Source: Carpediemonas membranifera
Lineage: Eukaryota > Fornicata
DNA: 64,000 bases
Reading direction: 5' to 3'
NCBI GenBank assembly: GCA_019828565.1
Contig: JAHDYR010000053.1
Span: 1,116,001 to 1,180,000 of the forward strand
The position numbers and the translations under genes were made by a program. The stretch's first letter is position 1; every line of letters starts with the position of its first letter. Below are positions 21,501-29,435 of the stretch, piece by piece. The notes under the pieces are model-generated. The model saw nothing but the letters and a program-made list of their open reading frames with translations. It ran no database searches and was not told where the DNA came from.

Positions 21501-21848
21501 CGTGAGTGCCAGAAGATCAGGGCCCAGTCAGCCCGACTGCAGGCCGAGTTGCAGGCGGCCATGACCAACCAGAGCGAGTTCAGAGAGACGCTGCGGTCCC
21601 GCGTGTTGCCCAACCCTGCGGACCCCCGCATCGTCGTCGGGAGGAGCGAGGTGTCCATCCTCACCGAGCTACCGACAGCTACCCAGGCGATGCAGGTCGT
21701 GTCGTCATTCGAGGATAAGAAGACCCCCGCCGGGTCTGTTGACATGCTTGCCGTTCCCGATCTCAGCAGCGGTCCCATGATGGGCGCCGGGGTGATGCAG
21801 CTCATGGGCCTCACAGGCGGGCAAGCGTCCCGGGCGGCGGGCAGGTAA
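18558..21848 (+). CDS. Divergent CHD/Mi-2-like chromatin protein with degenerate helicase lobe
   Basis: The product is 1096 residues. Residues about 65-180 resemble a worn Snf2 lobe 2: VVVVAYTALPAPLGRVTTVVLAHTPW, then a segment where the QARAHRIGQ motif should be but is replaced by SLLDHATDSP, then YQLLRVVSRSTVEASLFD, which matches the usual (V/I)YR(L/F)V(T)..S(V)E..(I/L) end of that lobe. Residues about 755-800 read HDYTLLATLVDVGYARWQDM and then a helix like FLKNRVALLEDALRFEHQV. That layout is the CHDCT2 region of CHD3/4/5. The middle is basic and Pro/Ser-rich. No lobe 1 (Walker A/DEAH) is present in this frame or upstream. It may be a pseudo-remodeller or a CHD accessory protein. The family call rests mainly on the CHDCT2-like part. 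Confidence 0.6.
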   Translation: MKDDLSVFVDPFNGMKERYAALLRSQRKILQKPRPPRSALIDTVTSLLGIVSVENTEVTNSKRQFICMLAAQFATNTPQSERLAVIVPSDDGAIRLAKDMKAQGIEASAGPNTGQAPVVVVAYTALPAPLGRVTTVVLAHTPWATPAAIDSLLDHATDSPYQLLRVVSRSTVEASLFDRLTGDPQEGLDPWAPVEGLSRNGRTQDSMFPDSALELVLAIGAQGGHGDGIPGLPAGLPDVIARHNYPTADDVINGPNAPSAGPLVNQMLACLTVEEEPPKLEGDILKSGDIFIDSQAVQQILARVSNIALPDSAVGTGVGALCGPQLVHPTSTLHRHGDMFEQFFDDMFSLTGGPNQNKALAPVQSRDRVVCAALSMVWTALFDAPDKVADVPLLAAVELFNPMATLESFEEAFDEPPAFGLGDLELPPSDLGQASVTAPQTPVPKVRRQRKRKKPVAVRVVSPVEQYRRRSTRVRSADQPSLSEPPSPPSPLSPLRKRARGDEYYKPSSAYYFLEDPTDILYLPEVEIALDAADRLSNMCFVAPPRFPQHEVGVLSQLPDIPRLAVSLQADEQNKRSIRTRQKDRTRAKTLWPLPPAELLTEVLEGPAFEPQPKNRRRSALVTMLQRHGFGVGETPARVFKPVLTKCKAHHLLKALKPTLIVRALAEVVVLAVNLAQHQELLRSDEQYARHLTAEDRALYETKQKLLGQVSAGELKTRLEALRLVHMKLFAVEQCGRPFAIAECGQTQFSKPVAGWDHNHDYTLLATLVDVGYARWQDMARVDKYTLAAEVPLGPADGPLDQGAKAIQAKIATFLKNRVALLEDALRFEHQVRTDPLTLAEVSFRREREHMPVRQIMMAKHAFDHQLVMLPLTIEVAHYIRLKRELLEKITAFHAEHMTTNGVNLELRREIEKYNAVIHEHVVRKTIDLRVFNQRTFAASHHYYEAAKAKYQLVDSLSREGFPPDTCERTRRLHAEAERQGRECQKIRAQSARLQAELQAAMTNQSEFRETLRSRVLPNPADPRIVVGRSEVSILTELPTATQAMQVVSSFEDKKTPAGSVDMLAVPDLSSGPMMGAGVMQLMGLTGGQASRAAGR

Positions 21849-21941
21849 CTGGCATACAAGGCATATTATAAAGGCGCCGCGGTGTGTATGATGGTCTCTT
21901 GGTGAAGTCGACTCTGGCGACTGTGATCACCATCGAACGGG

Positions 21942-23027
21942 ATGGGAAAGAGCAAGGGGAAAGGCTCAAGGCAAATAGAGAAGAAGGCCGTGGAGGCGAA
22001 ACGCAAGAAGGCACAACAGCTCAATCGCCAAAATGCAAAAGCCGTTCTGAAAGGCGCAAAAGGGAAAAGTGGCGCCTCCACCGAGAAAGTACCACCACCA
22101 CCACCAGGTAGCCCACCAGCAGCCTCTACTACAGTTACTAAGCCTGCTCCTCCCATCAAAAGCGAGTCTGGTGTGAAACCGTGCCGCAGCTGTGGCACCG
22201 TCGACCCAAAGCGCTGTCCGGACGGGACGTACTGCATCCGGTGCTGGGCCAAGGTGATTAAGGGTGATACGTGCGTCGTGTGCGGCAAGGCTGTGTACTT
22301 CCGGGCGCCCAGCAACCAGGCGATGGAAGTATCGGTTGTGAATTTAGATGTGTACCGGTGCCACTCTTGCAACTTGCTGTGTCATGTTGAGTGCTTCAAG
22401 CCAAAGAACATGAACCCTAAGAGGAGGAAGACGTGTCCTGTGTGCATGGGAAAGGCAGAGATCTACCCGTTCCCCTTCTCGACCAAGCTGCCAAAAGTCT
22501 ATGTCGAGGCCATCGTCGCCCAGCAGAAGTTCGCCCGCGACCAGCAGAGGCAAGCCGAGTTACAGGCAAAGCAGCAGGCCAAGCGGCAGACCGACAAGGC
22601 TGCCCCGTCCGTTAAGACCGTCACCCGACATGTGCAAACCACGACACCAGTCGCCCCAGCCCCAGCTGCTCCAGCCAATACGACTGTAGCCACCCCAACC
22701 TCCGGGACGTGGGGCCGGCCGGTAAAGGTGAATGGCTCCTGGACTGGCCAGAGTCTGGAGCACTTCGCCCGCACCCCCAGGGAGGCCCATGTGATGCAGC
22801 TCATGAGCCGTGTCGTCGCAGAAGACGCCGACCGGGTCATGCTGTCTGTCGCGTCCCACATCGTCAAGCTCAGGTCGGCAGCTGAGACAGTCGGACAGGT
22901 GTCGGGGGAGGGGGAGTCCGAGCTGTACCACGTGACCAGGGACATCGTTGTCACTGCTGCGACGGAAATCCAGAAGCGGTGCGCCGAGCTGCTCGGCCAC
23001 ATAGAGCAGATAGTATCGGGTGATTGA
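21942..23027 (+). CDS. PHD-like zinc-finger protein
   Basis: The product is 361 residues. The N-terminus is Lys/Ala/Gln-rich (a KKAVEAKRKKAQQLNRQNAK helix), followed by a proline run. Residues about 80-165 hold a Cys/His cluster: CRSCG, CIRCW, CVVCG, CHSCNLLCHVEC, CPVCMG. The CxxC...HxxC...CPVC layout is that of an extended PHD/zinc-binding module. A glutamine-rich linker and a helical C-terminal domain (residues about 265-361) follow. It lies 93 bases downstream of the CHD-like gene on the same strand. Mi-2 proteins normally carry PHD fingers, so the two may act together; that link is inference from context. It could equally be another zinc-binding adaptor. Confidence 0.65.
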   Translation: MGKSKGKGSRQIEKKAVEAKRKKAQQLNRQNAKAVLKGAKGKSGASTEKVPPPPPGSPPAASTTVTKPAPPIKSESGVKPCRSCGTVDPKRCPDGTYCIRCWAKVIKGDTCVVCGKAVYFRAPSNQAMEVSVVNLDVYRCHSCNLLCHVECFKPKNMNPKRRKTCPVCMGKAEIYPFPFSTKLPKVYVEAIVAQQKFARDQQRQAELQAKQQAKRQTDKAAPSVKTVTRHVQTTTPVAPAPAAPANTTVATPTSGTWGRPVKVNGSWTGQSLEHFARTPREAHVMQLMSRVVAEDADRVMLSVASHIVKLRSAAETVGQVSGEGESELYHVTRDIVVTAATEIQKRCAELLGHIEQIVSGD

Positions 23028-23142
23028 TTATCATTAAAACATGCGGTTGACCTGGAAAAGGGTGTGGATGGTCTGAATGCGTCAAGGCAGCGTTCAAGAT
23101 TTCGCGTCTTATGCTAGACGATTACACACTTGAAACTGGCGC

Positions 23143-23814
23143 ATGGACAATGCTATCAACTTCAAATTCATACTGGTCGGCGAGTACAAGGTGGGGAAAA
23201 CGTCATATGTCAAAGCAATGATGAAGCAGGCCGTGGACGAGCAGTACAAGGCCACCGTTGGGGCCGATATGACGTTTGTAACGAAAGAGATCTCTGGACA
23301 CCCAGTGAAGATCAATCTGTGGGACATAGCGGGACAGTTGAAGTATGTGAGCATGCGGAGCACGTTCTATCGCTCCGCCAGTGCCGCTATTATCATGCAC
23401 TCGCTCGCCCCAGAGGACATGAGCACCGCTGCCGCAGAGATTAAGGGCTTCGTCGACAGCATCAGGACGGAGACGGCCGTGGAGCTGAACGACGGCACGG
23501 AGGACAAGATCCCGATCTTCGTAGTCGGGAATAAGTCGGACCTCCAGCTCGCCGACGGGCCGACGCCGCAGGAGCTGGAGCTACAGGAGCAGCTGGCGGA
23601 GCACGGGATCGCAGGGTACTACAAGACGTCTGCGCTGACGATGGACAACATCGACGAGTCATTTGACCGCATGGCCGAGTTCGTGTTCGAGTACTACGCC
23701 GCGAACGACCTGCTCGACCTGCAGGACGACACAGGCATCATTGACATCCGCCAGCCGGCCTCGAAGTCTGGTGCTGGGTGTCTAGGAATCCTCGGCCTCA
23801 GGAAGCGCAATTAA
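23143..23814 (+). CDS. Atypical Rab-family small GTPase
   Basis: The product is 223 residues. Motifs are the P-loop GEYKVGKTS, the switch I region KATVGADMTF, G3 WDIAGQ (Ala where Rabs usually have Thr in WDTAGQ; the catalytic Gln is kept), G4 NKSD and G5 TSAL. The FVTKEI and YRSASAAI segments are Rab-like. The C-terminus, GAGCLGILGLRKRN, has one cysteine 11 residues from the end and no CC, CxC or CaaX ending, so standard prenylation is not predicted. It may bind membranes differently or act soluble. Role and subfamily cannot be assigned. GTAAATAC follows about 50 bases after the stop. Confidence 0.88.
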   Translation: MDNAINFKFILVGEYKVGKTSYVKAMMKQAVDEQYKATVGADMTFVTKEISGHPVKINLWDIAGQLKYVSMRSTFYRSASAAIIMHSLAPEDMSTAAAEIKGFVDSIRTETAVELNDGTEDKIPIFVVGNKSDLQLADGPTPQELELQEQLAEHGIAGYYKTSALTMDNIDESFDRMAEFVFEYYAANDLLDLQDDTGIIDIRQPASKSGAGCLGILGLRKRN

Positions 23815-23905
23815 AAATTTTTTAAAACCTGGCTCCCAAGTTAATGTGAGAGCAAGAGAATCGCCGTAAATACAGTTCATTAAATCCGGTGTTTACAGCT
23901 TAGAC

Positions 23906-24937
23906 CTATGGGGCGATGGTGTACACCGTGATGTCGTCAATGACGTCCTGCCGGTCTTCCAGGGCCGTGATCTCCTTGCACGCGACCGCCTTCGCCTCGG
24001 TTGAGTCCACCTGGGTGAATTTAGCCAGGGCCCGGGCGATGTCAGCCTGTCCCATCCCGGCGTTGCCCAGCATTGTCTCCAGACTCGGCTTGGTCACGGC
24101 GAAACCGGGTCGTGTGCGGCCGGTCGTGATGTTGTCGATGACGGCAGACCATGCGGCGATGATGCGGGCAGGGTCTACGAAGAAGTCGAACACGTTGTGG
24201 ATGTACAGCACGTCCGCCTGGGAGAGCGCGCCCTTGGCAGCGGGGGACGTCACATCGCACTGCTGGACGCTGATCTGACCGTAGCCTCGGGCCGCCGCGA
24301 CCTTCGACACAAGGTCGTTGTACTCGGCTGAGATCTCCAGCCCCACGAGACGCCCGAAGTCGGCCAGCACGGCGGCACCAAACAGGACTGGGCCAAGGCG
24401 GGACCCGACGTCAACGAGTGTCATCGTCCTCATCCGGTCGACGTCCGCGGGCGACACCACCAGCTGGTTGGGGAACATGGCCGCGGGGAGAATAAACCTG
24501 AAGACGGCGGCGAGGGCGGGGACAGGGGCCGAGTGCGAGATGATGTCCAGCGGGGCAGTGTCATGGCTGCCGCAGTGGTTGCAGTAGTGGCTAGGAATTG
24601 TCCCGTCGTCCATCATTTGGTCCACAAGGCTGTCCGGATAGAGGAAGTCATCGTATACCACCGTCGTCTCGGGGTTCAGCTCGGAAAACTCCCCTGACTG
24701 TGGCCACGTCGATGACTTGGTCGAAGGGAAGTCGCCGGAGACGTCTACGTGTGGGCGGATGTCCTCAGCGACAGCTTGAAGCTGCTCCATCGTGTCTGCA
24801 AGCTCGTTTGTGTGATCGTGGCTGACGAGATCGAAGAATGTGTCAGCGATGAACGTTTTGAGATCTTCTCTGTCCTCATGCGAGGCGGTGGCCCTGAAAT
24901 CCTGCAGGAGCGCCTTCAGCTCATCCAGAGACGGCAT
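23906..24937 (-). CDS. SAM-dependent methyltransferase domain protein
   Basis: The product is 343 residues. The N-terminal 115 residues are helical. A small HYCNHCGSHD zinc-binding-looking motif lies at residues 117-126. A class I methyltransferase fold follows: motif I VDVGSRLGPVLFGAA (about 175-190), the acidic residue after beta-2 in VGLEISAEYNDL, QCDV for motif II/III and DVLYIHNVFDFFVDP for motif IV. The combination of an N-terminal Cys motif with VDVGSRLG is seen in a widespread but uncharacterised protist family. The substrate is unknown. It is convergent with the Rab gene, with 91 bases between the stops. Confidence 0.82.
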   Translation of the reverse strand: MPSLDELKALLQDFRATASHEDREDLKTFIADTFFDLVSHDHTNELADTMEQLQAVAEDIRPHVDVSGDFPSTKSSTWPQSGEFSELNPETTVVYDDFLYPDSLVDQMMDDGTIPSHYCNHCGSHDTAPLDIISHSAPVPALAAVFRFILPAAMFPNQLVVSPADVDRMRTMTLVDVGSRLGPVLFGAAVLADFGRLVGLEISAEYNDLVSKVAAARGYGQISVQQCDVTSPAAKGALSQADVLYIHNVFDFFVDPARIIAAWSAVIDNITTGRTRPGFAVTKPSLETMLGNAGMGQADIARALAKFTQVDSTEAKAVACKEITALEDRQDVIDDITVYTIAP

Positions 24938-25087
24938 ACTTGTCGGTGCAGATTAGGCCACGAACCAAGACTCACCCCCATTAGACTACTGGGCATAGTC
25001 TACGTCTTAGACGGTGGATGAACCTTTGCATCCCAACAAATACACTGTGGCTAAATCTGCTCGAGGCGAAGTGAGTTAAAGAAGCTG

Positions 25088-27097
25088 ATGGGTGCAGGTG
25101 AGAGCCGTTTAGCGGTCTCCGAGGCTCTTATTCAGCTTGAAGAACAGCAGAATCCAATAGAGGATGGTCATACCGCCATTTCCTCGCTCCTTGACTCGTC
25201 CTTGTCTTCTGAGGAGCTTTTCGCCCTTGTGTCGCTCTCTTCCATCCGTTCCATTGCAAAATCACATCAACAGAACATTTGCAACATCCTCGATGGCTGC
25301 CTGCATGAGCTGGACGTCTTCCTGGCCGCGTTCAAGGCCGACGAGATTGACAACTGTAGCCCTACCCGGGCCCTCAACGCCGTTCGCCTCATCACCCGCA
25401 TTACGCCTGTGCTATACGAGCTGGCCGCCACGGACGAAGCACTGCTTGGTTACATCCACGGAGGCTTTGCTGTCCGCGCCGTGGACGCCGTCCTCACCGC
25501 CCTGTTCCTTCCCGGGTGGACGTGCGGCGTCATGAAGAACCCCGGCAAGCCCGACGCCCAGACAGGTATTGTGGGAGCCTGTCTGTGGGCTGGCGGGCTC
25601 GTGTCACAGGCACCCAAGGCACCGCCGGCCGCCGTCCCCGCAAGAACGGACCTGCTGCGGGCCCTGCTCGCCCTGCTGTCCATCGACATCTACAAGAAGG
25701 CCCCTGCGACCATCGTGCCGTCACTCCCGATCGCTCACTTCAACAGCGTGTCGAGTCCCAACGGCTTCCTGTTCCTCATCTCCACCCTCAACGTCATAGC
25801 CGGACTTCAGCCTGATGCCGGCATACCGTACGTCGGCGCCATCTCCACCACCCAGCAGCAGCTTGCGACGCAGGCCAGGCTGGCCATAGACGTGTTGTCG
25901 ATCACACTCGCGTCGTGTCCGTCGGGGAAGCCACACAGGGCGCCCGGTAAGCGGCGGCAGCGCGTGGCAGACGCATCAGAGGATGAGGATAATGAGCCTA
26001 CAAACGTGCTGGCGTTCCATTTGAAACACATTACCGCCCCCGACGCCCTGAGCTTCATCTTCGAGGGCATCTCGAAGCTTACGGCCAACCCCGCGGACGT
26101 CACAGGGGCGTTCATGCCCGGCGCACACTTCAAGATCACATTTGTGCCCGAGCTCGCGGTGCTGTTGACGATCATGATCCGAAACAACCCCGACTTCGCC
26201 GCGTACATCTCCACGTGTCGCCGGATTGACCCGTTCGTCCGGGGCCTCATCCATCTCGTGGTCTCGCTCATGGCGGACAAGCCTAGCGACGACTTCACCG
26301 TCGGGTCTATCTACACGGTGACCAATCTGCTTGTAACTCTCTCCACGAACCGAAGCTTTGCCGTGGCGCTCGGGCAGAAGCTCAGCAAGGCCATACGGAT
26401 CGCGGGATTTACCTTCAGCGCCAAGGACACTCTCTTCGACATTGCGGTGTTCGTCATGGCACAGGTGGTCGTCATGTACCATGCCCGTGTCCCCGCCCTC
26501 GCCATCAACGCGGCCCTCTTCCTATCGAACTCCACGCCGTACATGCAGACGCTGTCCCCCACCGTCGCTGTGTCCCTGAAGGACTTTGTCGTCGTCGCCC
26601 TATCTGAGGATCTCACCAAGATCACCCCCACCGGCAAGACCATCGCCGTGTGCGCTATCGAAACGATGAACAACGTCATCCACCACCAGTTCGCGGGCAA
26701 CAGCGCCTTCATCCTCGAGCTGATCAGGTCCCAGTCCAAGTTCGCACGAATGATTGATGCCGCCCGGCGAGTGCAGGACAGAGGAACTGATCCCAGCGAC
26801 CTTAACCGGTGGCTGGCGTCCCTCCATGTCGGCTCCATTGTCACCGCCCTCAAGGTCCTGACACCCCACGTCACTGAGCTGCAGCGGCACGGCGTACGGG
26901 ATCCTAAGATCAGGGAGATGCTCAGCGGTAGCACTCTCATCGGCCTGCTGCCCATCGCACCCCAACTGGTGGTCCGAAGCGGTGAGAACAGCAGCGCAGC
27001 GGTCTGGTTGCGGGGTTACTCATGGTCACTGGCGCTACACCAATGGGATGACGTACCCATGTTTGACCTCGCCACTGTCATGTTTTTCAAGCGGTAG
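25088..27097 (+). CDS. HID1: HID1 / dymeclin-family protein
   Basis: The product is 669 residues, somewhat shorter than animal HID1 (about 790). It begins MGAGESRLAVSEALIQL, which fits the HID1 N-terminus: glycine 2 as myristoylation site and the next helix. The segment LWAGGLVSQAP...RTDLLRALLALLSIDIYK, then NGFLFLISTLNVIAGLQPDAGIPY, follows the same order and spacing as animal HID1 (EAGVGF... MELLKLLL ... and GYGIPY). HID1 acts at the trans-Golgi in dense-core vesicle and cargo sorting and has an extended helical-repeat fold. A charged insertion (RRQRVADASEDEDNE) lies near residue 300. TGTAAATGC directly follows the stop by 14 bases. Confidence 0.82.
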   Translation: MGAGESRLAVSEALIQLEEQQNPIEDGHTAISSLLDSSLSSEELFALVSLSSIRSIAKSHQQNICNILDGCLHELDVFLAAFKADEIDNCSPTRALNAVRLITRITPVLYELAATDEALLGYIHGGFAVRAVDAVLTALFLPGWTCGVMKNPGKPDAQTGIVGACLWAGGLVSQAPKAPPAAVPARTDLLRALLALLSIDIYKKAPATIVPSLPIAHFNSVSSPNGFLFLISTLNVIAGLQPDAGIPYVGAISTTQQQLATQARLAIDVLSITLASCPSGKPHRAPGKRRQRVADASEDEDNEPTNVLAFHLKHITAPDALSFIFEGISKLTANPADVTGAFMPGAHFKITFVPELAVLLTIMIRNNPDFAAYISTCRRIDPFVRGLIHLVVSLMADKPSDDFTVGSIYTVTNLLVTLSTNRSFAVALGQKLSKAIRIAGFTFSAKDTLFDIAVFVMAQVVVMYHARVPALAINAALFLSNSTPYMQTLSPTVAVSLKDFVVVALSEDLTKITPTGKTIAVCAIETMNNVIHHQFAGNSAFILELIRSQSKFARMIDAARRVQDRGTDPSDLNRWLASLHVGSIVTALKVLTPHVTELQRHGVRDPKIREMLSGSTLIGLLPIAPQLVVRSGENSSAAVWLRGYSWSLALHQWDDVPMFDLATVMFFKR

Positions 27098-28920
27098 TTG
27101 CTGCCCTTTTATGTAAATGCAATCTTTACAGCTTTGTGTCTGTTTATGACGTGGGGGTGGCCCTATAGGCAGGACTCGTCGCACTCATTGGTGCATTTCC
27201 TGCGGGGAAGACGAGGATCGACCGAGCATCAAGGCGGGCGCCGGATCACGCGCAACCTGAATACGTCGAGTGGTTATCGCTCTGCTGATTCCAGGAGCGC
27301 TGTCCATTCACGTCCGACTCGCTATTTGGGGGTCGAGTCTCATCTCGAGTCTGAATGAACTGCGCACTCATGCTGCAAGGGAACTGTCAGAGCAAATCAG
27401 CGCAGGGGAGAGGAGGGACCAAACGTGCGCGAGGGCAGGCCGGGAGGCCAGCCCTCTGGCGCACAGCAAAATCGGTCTGGTCGGTCAGACCCATGTCATC
27501 CCAGACTCCATCACTCAAAATGGTGCGTGCATGCATGCTTTAGAGCCCATTCCGATGCTATATCGACCATCAATTTGGTTGGTGACATGTTCACCTGACT
27601 TTCGAAATCGTCCCGAGATGAGCGATGCCGTCACCTCGACTACAACCATCGAATCGCTGTCGCTCTGCCATAATGCCTGTATAGCCCTCTAACATCTGGA
27701 TCCGGGCCATTACCAGCGGGCGCACACTGGAAGTATGCGTTTGGAGTCGGCCCAAACTTCGATTTCGACCGACATCGAACATGACGAATAGAGGTAGGAG
27801 AAGGCTGAAACTTACGCCATTGCATCAGAATAGAAGCTTATACAGGATGACTGACCCATCTTTAGTTTTTAAACTCCCAACCTTAATTTCTGGTCGTCGA
27901 AATGACGACTCAGTTTGACTCAATCCAGTCCCAGCCTGTACCCAATGGCATCACTCCAGCTACAAGGTCTGGATCGGGTGTGATTACACCGCCTGCAGCC
28001 TTGAATACAACGTCAGGCGTCCTCGACGGGCGCGCAGAATATGCCATCTTTTTTTCACACATTCCTTCGCGCGCTCTAATAATCGCTCTCCAAGCACCTC
28101 TGCTGCTATATTTGTGTAGGATGCTCATTTTGTCACGTCTAGATCACGATTCCTCGCGTTCGCTCTCTCAGTTTCGGTCACTTCTCGTGCCGAACTAAAC
28201 AACATCAATCAGGTGCGCCGACGGGACCCTGAAGCGGCAACAAGGTAAGTCCGCCACCATCTAATGATGTCAAAATCCTAGCTGTGCGCCACAGCGTCTT
28301 CGGACACGTGGGTTTGCATTGGCCTGTGGCCCTTGTTGCACACCGGGATATCCGCGCCACTTTGCACGGCGCGGAACCCGGCTTCTAGCTAGGAGCGCGC
28401 GGGCAGTGTGAGACTGCCGCGCAACATCAGATGGACCTAGGACAGTGAGCCTAGATGATACACTTGGACGACCCAGCGGCTGCTAGCGGTTGGCGAGTGT
28501 ATGCGGGAGGGCAGCCCGCGGCGTGGAGCCCCCATCAGAGCTATACCCGTGGGGGGTCATTTTCGTCCGAAATGTCCGAATTGCCGGATTTGCCAATGGC
28601 TGCATCAGGGCTCATTGGGCGATAGCCTCAGCCCAGCCCCGGCGCCGAGTCCCGCCCCTGCTGCCCGAGCTCGCCCAGCCCTATAGCCCGGACGGTGTCC
28701 AGGTGAGACGATGCGTGACATCGCCCGTGCAGCAAACACTACACTAGTGCGGCGACTGACGGCTAATCTGTCCGTAGCCGATGACGGACGCCGTGCCCGT
28801 CTCCTCATTCGCCATGCTGGACACTGGCGCCGCCCAGTTCGTCGCCTTTGACCCAGCCCATCCCGACGCTGCTGTACCACCGTCGTTTGCTTTGGTCGGG
28901 TTCCATGCCTGCACGGTTTA
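27098..28920. other. Gene-poor stretch, no confident gene
   Basis: These 1.8 kb lack codon bias like that of the left-hand genes and are less GC-rich. The only candidate is 27902-28198 (+), 98 codons, starting MTTQFDSIQSQPVPNG and with a hydrophobic middle (ALIIALQAPLLLYL); I rate it below 0.3. At 28790-28918 one frame reads FAMLDTGAAQ, which recalls an aspartic-protease site, but nothing supports it nearby. Several short frames between 28490 and 28750 are GC-rich without conserved motifs. Confidence 0.4.
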
Positions 28921-29311
28921 ATGGCGCTGCGCAGTTTTGACCGGGCTCGGGTTGACCCTATGTGGCGTGGCACGGCGCTTGTCGGTATGGCCCAGGTCTA
29001 CCTCAACCCCGAGGGGATTCCCCACAATGTCTTCGCTAAGAACCGCACAGACGAGGAGACACGCAACGTAGCCAACGCTGTCCAGATCATCCGGGAGGCA
29101 AGGCCGCTCCTCACCGCATCCGAGCTGGTCTGCCTCGAGATCGGGTGTTGCTATCGTCCGGGGTGACTCCAAGGACCAATGCGAAGAGCTCCTGTCGCGG
29201 TTGAACTCTCTTGTAGCCAATGACCCGACGATGGACATAAGTTTGAAGCGACACTCGGCTTTGACGAAATTGCACGTCAACAAGGACACCAGTGCTCAAG
29301 GAGCTCAATAA
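28921..29311 (+). pseudogene. Fragment resembling IFT139/TTC21 C-terminal TPRs, frameshifted
   Basis: The first frame (28921-29166) reads MALRSFDRARVDPMWRGTAL...MAQVYLNPEG and AVQIIREARPLLTASELVCLE. A shift at about 29145 leads to VAIVRGDSKDQCEELLSRLN, which stops at 29311, and the sequence then continues in yet another frame. The order W-x-x-x-A...LNP followed by a helix pair after a gap matches the region of IFT139 (TTC21B), an IFT-A subunit, where a tryptophan precedes an LNPD-like motif. Only about 130 of more than 1,300 residues are here and the frame is broken, so this is a remnant. The match is recalled by pattern, not computed. Confidence 0.45.
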
Positions 29312-29435
29312 GAACAGTCACATCACGCCAGAGCAAGCAGACGCGTACGTCGAGGCCATGCTTCTCGATCCGGACCCTCAACCCCGAATCCACCCAAACT
29401 TTATGCTTTATTCGCACAACCTCTGATGGCGGCTC

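Noticed and set aside
27490-27545. TGCGTGCATGCATGC palindromic stretch
   Set aside because: A short alternating sequence without a partner or context; it is expected by chance in 64 kb.
28790-28918. LDTGAAQ string resembling a retropepsin active site
   Set aside because: Only one motif, in a short frame with no flanking gag or RT sequence on the same strand. Chance is likely.
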